This document shows positions 52,993 to 64,000 of a DNA stretch of 64,000 nt, one piece after another. Position 1 is the first letter of the stretch. Every line of letters starts with the position of its first letter. The DNA comes from Neelides folsomi (Eukaryota > Arthropoda > Collembola > Neelipleona > Neelidae). Below the pieces are notes generated by a model. It was not told where the DNA came from. It saw only the letters and a program-made list of their open reading frames with translations, and ran no database searches. The position numbers were made by a program, and so were the translations under genes. Where the stretch lies: positions 1-64,000 of the forward strand of contig JAQGBZ010000123.1 in assembly GCA_034687125.1 (NCBI GenBank). Direction: 5' to 3'.

Positions 52993-53044
52993 GATAGAAA
53001 AGCATAGACATCCCATAGGATAGAAAAGCATAGACTTCCCATAG
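52993..53044. repeat. Tandem duplication of a 26-mer
   Basis: Two adjacent 26-bp units beginning GATAGAAAAGCATAGAC (52993 and 53019) differ at one base. The near identity suggests a recent local duplication. Confidence 0.85.
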
Positions 53045-54653
53045 ACGAGTTTCCTCTATTATGTATAGTTTCCCCTATAAAGGTAAAGTTAAGGTTTAAA
53101 AGCGACAAGGCATTGAACCTTCAATATCCTTCATTTAAAAATATTCGCGACGCTCGGAACCTTTTTGTTTGAAGTTTGTTGAAGGAAAAAAAGGAAAACA
53201 TTTGAATGTTGAACTAACTAAACACATTTGCATCTTAACAGACCCCGGCAGTTCAACAAGTCTACCTAATCTCATGTAGAACCTGCCAAAAAAGAAAAGC
53301 TCACGAGTGGAATGGAAGACCCGAGGAAAGAAGAACATTGTTAAACGTCAGTTCTGATTACGTGAGATGAAGAGACACTAAGGGAGTTGATACTGGGACT
53401 CAATGAGCCATGAAGTGTCACGGAGACGAATCAATAGCATGAATATGGGAACCCGGATTTTTGGATAACAATCTGCCAAGGGTGAACCCAAAAAGAGCCA
53501 TTATGACTCTGACTCACCCTTCACAACTCACACCCTCGGATTTTGATCGAGGGAGAACGCGGGGTTCTTCGTGCGTTTTGGTGAACTTTTAAACCTCCAA
53601 GTCACTCACACCCGTTAAAGAATCTAACGCTAAGTTAAAAGGAACCCGAAAGCTCCACAAGTTCAAGAGCAAAATGTGAAAATATAATCCTTTTCAAATC
53701 CTATTCCATTAATAATGCCTTCCTATTAAATGATAAAACGAATCTCTTGCCATAAACTCTCCTTCACATAAACTAATTTAAAATGAACAAATGAATAAAT
53801 GTACGATGTGTTTAATGTTAGATATACATTAGGTATAATATCTAAAAAAAATTGTATTTAATATGTATTAAGTGGAAAAGCCCTTGACCAAATACAAATT
53901 CTATCATATAAAAACAAAAGAAAAAGGACATGTCCGCATAACACATGCTACACTGCATGTTTATAATTCATTCTTATGTATGTTTGTATCCTCACCACCT
54001 AGCCTTTGTATTTATTCATGAATCCTCTCAATACTCGTGCAAAAAACTGAAAAGGATACTGACTCACGGCTATGAATCACGGGATGTTTTGGGTTAGAGG
54101 AATATGTATGGTTTTGATGCGTTTAAGGCTATGGGCATCACATTGGTTGAATTTGTCTTCGAATGTTTTATTAGGTAGAAGATCCCTGCCGTGGCCGAGA
54201 GGAGAATATTAATAAGGTGGAGGAGGATGAAAACAACTCGGCCAAGTCAATCTCCAAAATCCAACATTGGAAATTTCCAGCATCACAAATTCACAATAGA
54301 TAGATAAAATGTGTAGGAGGTTGTATAGTAAATATGCATTCTTCAATACTTTTTTATCATCTTTGAACCCATCTGGTTATTTCTTCCAACTTTAATTTTC
54401 CAATCATATTTTCCAAAGCTTTATATGGATTTTAATGGGAAAATAATGTAAAGTATTATTCAAAATCCGCGTTAACACTTCATTCATTCATTCTCTCATA
54501 TTTTTAATGTTCATATTCTTCATCTCTATGTATTTTCCACCTAAACCTCACGAGAAGAAAAAATAAACATCCACAAGAGTGGAATAACAAATGTATGGAA
54601 GGAAGTGAAGAAGTGTTTTAAAACAATAAAATACTGAATACACAATACATGTA

Positions 54654-55228
54654 CAGTGAGGGCCATAAGTATCTTTCTTTTTTTTAATGGGCAACCATTT
54701 TAATGTGATTAAAGATAAAAATCTTTAAACATCAGCGATTTATGTTAAATATATCCATCTACAATAAAGCAAACCAAAAACTGATTTGGTCAAAGCATAA
54801 ATAAACGACAGCTACTTTTGTTTGAGAAAGCCCGAAGTTTGTAACGCGATGAATAGGATGTGGTCCGACGAGGCGGTTTTCCATGTCCTCGACGCTCTCC
54901 AGATCTCACTCTCTTGGACTTCTTTTTATGGGGTTTTGTCAAAACCAAGGTTTACGCCAAGATTCCATCAACACTTGATGAAATCAGGCTGGAATAGTCG
55001 AAGCGTTTGCAGAAGTTCAGGTTGCTATGTGCAAACGTGGATGTGAAGCTGTCGTTTGTTTGCGTTTGCAACGCTGCCTCGAAGCTGATGAAGCTCAAGT
55101 GACAAAATAATATTACTGAATATATTATATAATATATAAGCATTACCATTGCCAAATGTTAGAAAAATTGGTTAAAGATTAAAAGAGATACGAGCTGATT
55201 AAAAAAAAGATACTTATGGCCCTCCCTG
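54654..55228 (+). mobile_element. Non-autonomous Tc1/mariner-type element
   Basis: A 575-bp element flanked by TA on both sides (54652-54653 and 55229-55230). The terminal inverted repeats read CAGTGAGGGCCATAAGTATC at the left and CAGGGAGGGCCATAAGTATC (reverse complement) at the right, with one mismatch over about 24 bp. Inside is only the C-terminal part of a transposase. Full-length relatives of this superfamily are about 1.3 kb or more, so roughly the 5' half or more of the gene is missing. The left 74 bases match the fragment at 1-74 without a mismatch. It lies inside the first mapped intron of the Eip63E-like gene, on the opposite strand. Confidence 0.9.
54857..55110 (+). pseudogene. Tc1/mariner transposase remnant, frameshifted
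   Basis: The frame from 54857 encodes RRSPDLTLLDFFLWGFVKTK followed by VYAKIPSTLDEIR, then hits a TAG at 54995. The SPDL-x-x-LDFFLWG block is the conserved segment around the third catalytic acid of mariner-type transposases. From 54997 a shifted frame continues the same protein (VEAFAEVQVAMCKRG...) to a TAA at 55108. The N-terminal DNA-binding domain and the first catalytic acids are missing, so the copy cannot encode an active enzyme. Frame and deletion are seen directly; the family assignment is from the motif. Confidence 0.85.
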
Positions 55229-56888
55229 TATAGTACATACTTGTATATTTCAACCATACTTGCACAAGGAGTTTTCCTTTGGCTTCCTTCTCCTCACTTA
55301 ATGTTTTCTTAGCCCAAATCCTACAAACCAGAGAGAATAACAAAAATAGAAACGTTAAGAAAAGGCTTTTAAAGTAAATGTCTACCAAATAATAATTTAG
55401 AGCCATAACAAAACGCGTACTAAATTGCAAATTTTAACCATTGGCCAAAATATCACTATTAATATGGAGTCTCAAAATTGGCAACAAAAAATTCTCGAGT
55501 GGGTTGAATTATCTGTATGAAAGTAAAGTATACGTAAAGTACCACGTAAAGTAATTGCAAATAAAAGTGCATTTATTTTTCTAAAAAAATATTAAAGAGC
55601 TTGGAGTTTTACTAAAAGCCGAAAAAATAATATTAGTCAATGAAGGATGTGAAAACTTTTAATAACATAGCTAATTGAAAGGTAATTTAAGATAAGAGCT
55701 GCATATTGCATTGTTCAAGTTTTAAAGCCAATTTAAACAAACTGTTGAAATTGGAATTTATCTTTCAAGGATTCACTTTGGAAAACATAGGAGAATAAGA
55801 AGAGAGAAAAGCATACAATTTGTATGTTTGACGATTGTGCAGTGAGATTTGAATAATGGAATCAAACGACCCCGTCTCCGTCTCACTCCCTTTGTCTACT
55901 CAAATGACTCAGGTTTGGTGAGTCTGTAAATTAACCATAGAATTGCTGGAATCAAGTGAATAACCACAACCGGAAAAAAAGGATTCATGTAATTTCTCAT
56001 GTGGTTTAACAAATAAAGGTTCTCAATTCCTCCTTTTTCTCTATCTCACCACCACACACAAGCCCTTTCATTGTTTTCATACTGGACCTAACAAACCATC
56101 ATATTTTATTTCATACATAAAAACCAATAGTTAAACCTTGTTAAACTCTCTGCAAAAATTTTTTGTTGGTATGTTGTACTTTGTTAAATGTTCTTAACAA
56201 GTACTTTAATGCACATGCATCTTTTACGTAAAAGTACAAGTACTTATCCTATATGTACACAATACACATCATTTTGTAAAATATTTATTAATCTTAACAA
56301 GTTCCTCCCTTTTAATAATGGAAAATAAATATTTTATCACCTCTAAAAAAACTTCGTCATTGTCTAATGCAAATCTTTAGCTAAATCGTCAATATTAAAG
56401 TTAGTTATAAAATATGATAATTTCGAATGACAATGTTGCTGATGTCTTTGAATGATGGATAATGCAATTGGATAACAATTCTTCCCAATCAGACATTCAT
56501 ATAATTGAAATTGAAGTCGTATAATATGCAAATTGAAGTGTATTTACGAATAATTGAATTATGAATATTCATTAATGCAAAATGGTAAATAAAAAACACG
56601 TTGACCGTATCATGGAATTAAATCCATATTCCAATTTTGCAAATTTGATAACTTACAGATATGAATTTCCTATCTAGGTATTCTACTAACAAGTAAGTAG
56701 TATCTATCTATAGTATGTTTATGATTCGTGTCAATGCTACTAAATGAACCCAGAATATTGAAGACATTTAAGAGGAGCAATAAGAAAGAAACATTGACTT
56801 TTACAAGAAGGAAGTTTAAGTTGGTCCTATTTTGAGCTTGTTCTTTAATCCCATTTGCCATGCAGATGTGTTGAAAAAGTTCACTCAC

Positions 56889-57082
56889 CGTTTTTCTGGA
56901 AGTTTTGTGGAGGTTGGAAAAGTGCGAGTGGGAGTCCTTGCACTCCCTCCCGCCCTGACATTATTGTTCCTTCTAAACTCCCGCCTAAAGACTCCCGACT
57001 CGGATGCTGAGGAATCACGGCGGCGACGCCTCCACTCCCGTTACAGACTCTCATCATCAAGCTGAAGGAACATGGCAAGATT
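56889..57082 (-). CDS. Eip63E/CDK14-like kinase: possible N-terminal coding exon
   Basis: The minus strand shows an acceptor AATTTCAG ending at 57083 and a donor AACG|GTGAGT. The 194-bp exon is much GC-richer than its surroundings. One of three frames is open throughout and joins the 46019 exon in phase (G+TG = Val). A double ATG lies at 57057-57052; translation from there gives MMRVCNGSGGVAAVIP and a Gly/Ser/Pro-rich stretch ending QNFQKN. It would add 60 residues before the Met of the next exon. The open frame and phase fit suggest coding, but no homology is recognised, and this could be 5' untranslated sequence with the start in the next exon. Any further upstream exon was not found. Confidence 0.55.
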
Positions 57083-60000
57083 CTGAAATTGATAAAATAC
57101 CATTATTAGTATTCCAGTCATAATAATAAATTCTTATTGTTGGTTAATTCTATAGTTAATTGGATAAAATAACCCATAAAAAATTATACGTCTGGAGGAA
57201 TAACTACAGATTTAATGATAATGATAATAATGAGCTAATGAGTAAATTGTTCAAGCAATTTACCTTTCTGACTCATACAACCTTTTACAGTGGGAACCAA
57301 ACCATATGAGTAATCAAGAGGAATGACAGGAGAATAAAATCCGTTGTATAATTAATTAAGGAGAATGATACTCTCGACTATAGATTATTTATACATATAG
57401 AATGGTACATATTAAATACACATTATATGAATATGATATAACATACAAGAGATGTTCGTGTTATCAGAAACCTTGTGGGGTTCTTAATTGCCAACCAAAT
57501 TCAAAATGTCAGTGGAAATGTAATCGCAATAATTGAATGGGTCGCTGGACGGTGTGGAGACTTGAATAATTGATTCAATGTGTAGGATGGATTCAAATTG
57601 ACATTGGCCTCCTGATCCATGAAGGGAAAATGGAAAAAGGCTCATACAAAAGTAAAACTGCACCTGCATCGATTTCCAATTCAAATCCATATTAACTCGA
57701 GCTTCTTCTAGTAGCAAAAAAATCCCCCACAATTCCATCCGCCTTAACTCATTCATTCTTTTTATTCCACTCTTTCCGCTTCCGTCATATTTCTCATATT
57801 GAGTGAATCAATTACTCAATCGAGGTATTAACCATGTTAATCCTCATGTATAAGGAAAGTAATAAACAAACAAGGCGAACATTCCTCCTCGTCTTTTTAT
57901 GAGGATGACGAAGGCAAGTCGTGGTTCAGATACTTATTCCCCCATTAGAGATCACAATTCACAATCTGCTAATTAAGCTTATGTATTCAAACAAAAGTAT
58001 TCCGATCAAAAAACTAGTCAAATGAGTCAACAAAAACCAAGTTAGGAAATATCAAAAACTCAATAAATTATTAAAGGAGTTTAAACTTAAGTAAATAAAC
58101 TTTAATTTTATCTTAACAAAAACTTTCAACATTGTCGACATAAGATGTCAACAGATCTGATTACAGAAACTTTAAACTAACTTAATTGCTAATTACTTTT
58201 ACCACAAATTAAAAGCGCAAAGCTTTTAAAAAGAATGTGAACAAGATAAGGTAAACCTTAAGTTGCAAAAAAACTTTTTAACTCTTTAACCCTTCAAACC
58301 CACAAGTTTGCCATCTCAAAGAACAATATCCCGAATTTCGTGAATCAGTGATTTAGGAACCAAATGGTTGAAGTGAAATGAGAGTGGATGGAAATGATTG
58401 GAAATTCAGTCCACTTGAGATTCCCCTTCTTCTCAAAAGAAAAAGAAATCGGATGATAATGAATTAATGAATTCCTAATTGAACTCACTCTTGACTTTTA
58501 AAACCCTCTTCCTCAGCTTTTCCTCCCAAGTGACATAATAATAGACTACGCATCCTTTTTCTTCCTTACAATCAAACTCTTCAGAGTCTTTTTCTACAAC
58601 TCTTTTCCTTCAACTTAATGAACTCTTTCTTTCTTCTCAAATGAAATTGTCCGAATATAAATGAGATAAACTGGGGAAGAAGAACACAATGGAGGTTAAC
58701 CGTTTTTATACTATGGGTTTCTCTCTTCCTTGAGATTTTACTATTTTAATCATGAAGATCATTTTATTCATTTAACCATTTTATTCATTTAGCCAATTTA
58801 TTCATTTAACCATTTCATGATTATTTTCACTTTCATTTTTATTAGATCGTAAATGAGTATTTAACATTATGAGCCAATAAATGAAACGTGTGCTTGGCAT
58901 TACATTAAAAATAAGTTTATTTTGAAGTAAAAACTTCAATCTGAATTTCATTAAGTTATGAGAGACTGAGAATGAGGATCCTTCGAAATGTCTGCAATAA
59001 TTTCCTTCTTCAACTCTTTTTCAACTAATTCCATTTCCCCCAGTCTCATTTTAATTACAAGAGAATAATTACTACAGAAGGAGAAAACGGCTCCTAGTTT
59101 TACACGTATACCAGAAAATTGTATTAATTCTCCTCTCCAATTCCCTATCCCTCAGGCACTCTTATTCAAGATGAGTATACGGACCATAATAGGTAAGATT
59201 AAAAGTAATGTATGCGTCCAAAGAACTCTCTGTATTATATTTCCTAAACAGACACATTATATGACTTGATATAATATTACATACATAAATACATACATAG
59301 TACATACAGTGTAATACATACAGTATGTATTTATTAACATAGTATTTATATTCTCATACAACTCACAAGTCTAACTCGACTTTGAGTAAATATTATAATG
59401 TAGATATGAAATTTGATAAATAGTAAGGATGGGGGAAAGAAGATTTCATTAGCAGAGATACCAAAAGTGGCCCATTGAGAAGAAAAATGTTTTTGTGAGT
59501 ATTAATTTCAGAAGCATCTGCTCAGAACTCTTTTCCGAGATCCGCCATTAAGAGCTTTAAGAGGGACGATGATGGATCCCATCATCTCCCTCTCCCTTCT
59601 AACAATATACACCATTATAGTCCTTAATTAATACATTTGTTAATTACCTAAAGGAGGATCACGTTGCTCAACAACTTTTAATCCTCTAGACATACGGTGC
59701 ATTCGGGTACATCCAAACTCTAAATCTCATTTTCTGACTCGTACATTATACTAATATAAATAACACTATCTAACCTATTAGTTATAATGTTATAAATGTA
59801 TGTATATCAAAATTGTATACAGATATCATATTTTGTAATTTTGAAAATGATATGAAACATGTCATTTTTTAAATTTATGTCTAATGTTCGAGTATGATTG
59901 TAACATGATTCTTGCTTTGGCAAATAATGTTGGAATTTTTGTAATTTAAAATTTAAAATTGCCAACATGAAAAAAAAAGTTGAAATTGGAGAAAAGGTTG

Positions 60001-60523
60001 AAAAAGAGATTCCTTGTTTTCTTGTTTCCTCCTTGTAGGTATTGAATATATATATTAAATGAAAAAATATGGAATAGTGAGAATCTATATGGAACATGGA
60101 ATGCTAACAAGTAGTATTATCATTCGAATAGGAATCTTTTTTGAGTTATACTGACTGGGGTGGATGAAGTTGATATAAAAAGGGGGATTTTCCTCCAAGG
60201 GGTGTTCCCGACGAGGGGAACTTCTGTGAATGCAATTTGAGCGGAGACCCGGGTGAGTGAATGTGCGGGTTCCATAATTTAAACTCCGGATCGAATCATT
60301 CCCACTCACTCATATGCATCATTATAGGGAAGACAGAGGCTGGGGACAGGAAATGTAGGGAAGAGGTTATAAAAGAGATCCAGGAGAGTTAGAGATTCAA
60401 GGAAAGCCACAAGGGATGAGCCATAACGTCTTAACTCCTTTCCTACCTTATACATTTACAAATGTATCACTGTATATTTATATATGACTCATACAATGCA
60501 TCTGTACAATATACTGTACTAGA
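57083..60523. other. Upstream intron or 5' flank of Eip63E-like gene
   Basis: About 3.4 kb, AT-rich. It contains a 17-bp triplet tandem repeat (58761-58811) and low-complexity TACATA runs near 59271-59340. The 90-codon minus ORF at 57484-57756 has no phase-compatible donor for the 57082 exon. No promoter element could be identified with confidence. Confidence 0.5.
58761..58811. repeat. 17-bp tandem repeat, three copies
   Basis: ATTTTATTCATTTAACC and two near-identical units start at 58761, 58778 and 58795, one mismatch each, with a partial fourth. Confidence 0.85.
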
Positions 60524-60572
60524 TGTATCATACTAGATTTATGGTAAATGTACAGTACATTTGTATGATACA
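60524..60572. repeat. Nested palindrome
   Basis: TGTATCATAC (60524-60533) and GTATGATACA (60563-60572) are perfect inverted arms. Between them, abutting the right arm, is a second perfect palindrome AAATGTACAGTACATTT (60546-60562). It could extrude as a cruciform. No element recognised. Confidence 0.75.
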
Positions 60573-63500
60573 TTCAAACTGTTTGAATCTTTACGAGTAT
60601 AATTCATATAATATGAAGGGCTTTTATTTACATTCAAATGGAAACCCTTATTAAATTCCCTCAGCTGCTCAATATTTAATTCCATCTCGTTGAACTTGAT
60701 AAGATATTCACCATTTCACTCACGATCCTTCTTTACCGATTTGATAAACACTTTAGAATTAAACAAAAAGAGGCCCGACATTTCCTATTATGGTGAACAA
60801 ACATGCAATGTTCACACCCACCTGACTTCTACTCGAACTACTGCTGTTGTAAACTCCTGCTCTTTTCTTGTTTCTCACATTACTATCATTCAGGATTTTT
60901 TATTATTATTAAAATATTTTTATTTATACAATAAACATATAGGTGTATGTCCGCCAACATAGTGGAAAATTGCCAAGTTAAGAATGTTTATTATTAAAAA
61001 ATAATTTAAATCAATAAAAAAAGACAAGTTGTCGCAAAATGTCAAAAATAGTGGTTTTAAAAATGATTTGAATAAATTGATTGAAAAATGAACATTTTTA
61101 CTTTTTTTTTCTCTTATGATCTTTCAACTTCAAAAATAAAAATATTAGGATTTGGATCAAAAGTGAAGGGAAATAAAAGTGCTTTCAAATCAGATATACA
61201 ATTTACCATATATTATAGTAAAAGTATTTTTTCACTTCATTTTTCTGCCCTTTTACATTTTTACATATGCCTTGCTACTGTTAGTACAAGTATGGTTATA
61301 TTCACCTTTAACCTTATAACAAGAATACGGTGATTTGGTGAAAAGAGGCACAAGAGACGAGAGGAGTGAATGTGTTTAATTTTCTCTTCGAAAGACTTAT
61401 GGTGGGGAGAGACATAGTTTTCCAAAGCTCCTTTTTATGTAAATCCATCGTCAGAAATGGGGGCTTTGTCAAGCGGGGTATCCGAGGGAGAATTTCATTC
61501 CAAGAAATTCGCCCTTCATTATGAGGCAGAAGAAGCGAGAGAGGGAGAACTGGGCTTTCAATTTAACTATCTAATAACTCGTGGAAGGGCGATCAAAAGA
61601 ACATTCCTTACGTATACAATATATTACGTATACGCTACTTCATGTGATCTCAACTTCCTCTGATACATATATCACAAAACACCCACCCTCAGAATTCAGA
61701 GGACACATCCCGGGGATGATTCGTAAGGGGGTGAGAATCACATCCTATTTCTACACAAGAACCAATCTTATAAACCCTCATCCCCAAGACATAAGTACAG
61801 ATACAATACAAGGAGGTATGGTACAATATATCAGTGTGTATTTATGTGTAAGGTTCGGATTCCAATTTATTTCTCCCACTCCATGCGGGACTCTTTCGGG
61901 ACTCTTTCGGTTAAAAAGAAAAAGGATCGGGGTTCTCAAAATATAAATCTGATCCGATCACCATAGCCTCAAGTGTTCCCTGAGCATTATTACATCCAAT
62001 CTGTAGGATAGGAATATTTAGGAAGGAAGTTGACGAGTGGAGATTTACCGTCTTATGGAGAGAGAGAAAGAGGGGAAGGGGAAATAGCCTTTACAGCAAC
62101 TTCTCATCACTTATTCCTTGTCTAATGTTCCCCTTCAATCGGGATTCATTCATAACGGCGGTCCTAAGGAGGGATTTGGCCCAAACTCCCAATCCCAATA
62201 CACATGGCACATCTCTTTAGCCTTTTAACTTGAGGAGACTCATCGTAAGACTCATCCCAATCCACGAGGACAAAGCTGCAGTTCTCCACCCATTCCCCTC
62301 CTTTTAGCCATTCTAGGGAACGGCGATCTCGACGGATCTCAAGTCAATGATGAAGAAAACTTGGGCTCATCGGCCCAGCATTGTCATTTCCCCTTCGGCC
62401 TCACCCATTATGCATTATTCACACGATTTAAACAGATGCGGGATGCAATTGGGAAAATCCTCATAGAGTTGCTTCAATGCTTCCTATATAATATATTTAG
62501 ATATAATTACAATATGTACAGTATATCTAGGTAGATATCGGTATATAATATATGGTATATTGCTAGCATTTGTATGGGTTGGTATTTGGTATTTCTCTAT
62601 TTGTGAGTTTATCAAAGATGATATTAAGATGATATTAAGATAAAAATGAATTATTGGTGGGTAATGGAACTAAATTTCTAAATTTATTTTATGACCGATC
62701 CCCTTCAATAAACCTAGAGCGAGTGCTAAAGACACCCGCCGCACATCAATTCAATAATCCTTATCTTCCTGCTTGTTTTCCTAATATTGAAACGACGAAG
62801 CTCATCTTTCCCTCCCAATGCCAAATGTTTATGCATACAAATGGGATGCAGAAGACCATTTATTTCCCTCGTTCCGGAAGTACAACTATGCATCAATGCA
62901 TATTTGCAACAGTGGCACTATCCATAAACATACGTGCATATGCGTTCGTGTGTAAATATATATTCACTTACTCACAGTCAGTCAGTATTTACTACATTTA
63001 CTGGTGATATTTCTTAACTAATGTTAGAATCCTGTAATGTTCCGCCGATATTGCACTTTATGCCACTATGTAAATATAAACACACACCTACGCTTTGAAT
63101 ATACTGAATATATGCACATCAGTAACTGAGAAATCGTATCTGAGAAAAATCATATCCGTGTGTGAAAGAGCATATAATATTATTCTAAGAACTGAACTGA
63201 ACCTGCAATGTAATTTTTCTATTTAAATAATGTATGTAGTTATATGTGGAAAAATTGCAGGCTGACAACTCCTGACATTTATCATGATATTCATGATTCA
63301 GTTGGGGGCGAATTTGTGAAGTCTAAAGAACATTTTTGAGACGTATTTTTGAGGGATAGACCCAGAAATGCAATTTTGCTCGTCTTCATTTAAAAACCAC
63401 GTTGAGACGTTGAGTTTAAGAGTTGAGAGACGATGAAGGAAGCATGTAATGTAAAGGAGCTTAATTCCTCTCGACTCTCTTGATGAATATAGATGAGGGA

Positions 63501-64000
63501 GAAGTTTGGAAGGAAAACCTCAATTCCCTATTTTGCATAAAAAATGAGCTCACTTCATTCCATTAGAGATCGGGAGGAGGGCGGAGAATAAATTCCTCTC
63601 AAAAATTAAAATAGTGAAAAACTCGATATCATACTCGTGATGTTTTGGCGTGAGAAACAAGTGAATAATTCATTATGAGAAATATTCCTTCCGAAATGTT
63701 TCTAAATACGATTCCGCTATTTTATGCATCGTTCACATTGTTCACGATATCCAAGATTGATATAATATATCATGTTCACAATGAATTAAACATGTTCAAA
63801 ACTCAATTTGTGTTACAAATAATTTAATTTATATCAGGTGGAAATCTGCTAACTATAGAAATAATTTTTCACGAACACAATTATAATATTTAAAAGTAAG
63901 AAATTTCAGTAAAGAAATAATAAACAGAGAAAGATTTTTTTGAACTACTTTGACTAAAATTTTTGACTTGCATGATGAGCATTTTGTTAAAATAATTACC
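60573..64000. other. AT-rich non-coding right end
   Basis: About 3.4 kb. An 11-bp direct repeat GGGACTCTTTC occurs at 61887 and 61898. TACGTATAC occurs twice near 61600-61635, and GATGATATTAA is repeated near 62620. ORFs of 68-121 codons (61457-61946, 62654-63007) show no motif or splice context. No gene supported. Confidence 0.45.

Larger units (their letters stand above)
46106..56888 (-). other. Intron of Eip63E-like gene with transposon
   Basis: 10.8 kb between donor GTGAGT (from 56888) and acceptor CAG (46108-46106). It contains the Tc1/mariner derivative (54654-55228), a CA-rich patch (47634-47651), a duplicated 26-mer (52993-53044), a CCCGGG palindrome pair and a possible plus-strand exon (48263-48410). 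The 134-codon ORF at 49545-49949 (minus) has no recognisable motif or splice context. Confidence 0.65.

Noticed and set aside
54822-55046. Longest ORF in the transposon, containing WSDEAVFH reminiscent of a catalytic motif
   Set aside because: The transposase homology (SPDL...LDFFLWG) is in a different frame over the same bases, so this ORF is a shadow and the resemblance is probably accidental.
57484-57756. 90-codon minus-strand ORF upstream of the kinase gene, with a possible CAG|GTGCAG donor
   Set aside because: Donor phase does not fit the exon at 57082 and no motif is seen.
61581-61946. 121-codon plus-strand ORF
   Set aside because: Overlaps another frame, no motif, no flanking splice or promoter signal.

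Overview
The window looks like a gene-poor, AT-rich stretch of an animal nuclear genome. Short exons with clean GT/AG borders sit in introns of about 1 to 12 kb, there are many short AT-rich repeats, and there is one Tc1/mariner-type transposon derivative. The two recognisable genes resemble arthropod Eip63E (CDK14/PFTAIRE kinase) and derailed/RYK (WIF-domain Wnt receptor), so an arthropod is likely. A crustacean is possible, but the species cannot be fixed from the sequence. No bacterial operon, CRISPR array, tRNA or rRNA was recognised.

All recognised coding exons are short; most were found as conserved peptide segments bounded by splice sites and were checked by requiring reading phase to agree across each intron. 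(1) 1215-12500, minus strand: four consecutive exons of a RYK/Derailed-type receptor, covering most of the WIF domain, the second WIF half with its cysteine pair, one transmembrane helix and a long low-complexity cytoplasmic tail. The signal-peptide exon and the pseudokinase domain were not found. (2) 17764-57082, minus strand: five consecutive exons of an Eip63E/CDK14-like kinase, from a possible N-terminal exon to the glycine-rich loop. The rest of the kinase domain was not found and is presumably left of position 1. (3) 36558-36974, plus strand: a small secreted or receptor-N-terminal protein with an exceptional density of N-glycosylation sequons, lying antisense inside an intron of the kinase gene.

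The layout is unusual. On the same strand, RYK exons lie downstream of the Eip63E N-terminal exons, yet both kinase domains are missing from the window. Either RYK is nested in or interleaved with a very long Eip63E intron, or short isoforms or an assembly join are involved.

Non-coding highlights are: a pair of oppositely oriented arrays of TAAACACC / GGTGTTTA motifs flanking a 300-bp spacer (16976-17496); a 575-bp transposon derivative with TA target duplication and a frameshifted transposase remnant (54654-55228), whose terminal 74 bases recur without a mismatch, inverted, at the left edge (1-74); a possible alternative first coding exon of the kinase gene (23791-23898); and several short tandem repeats and hairpins. 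The remaining tens of kilobases appear to be intron or intergenic DNA with only chance ORFs.
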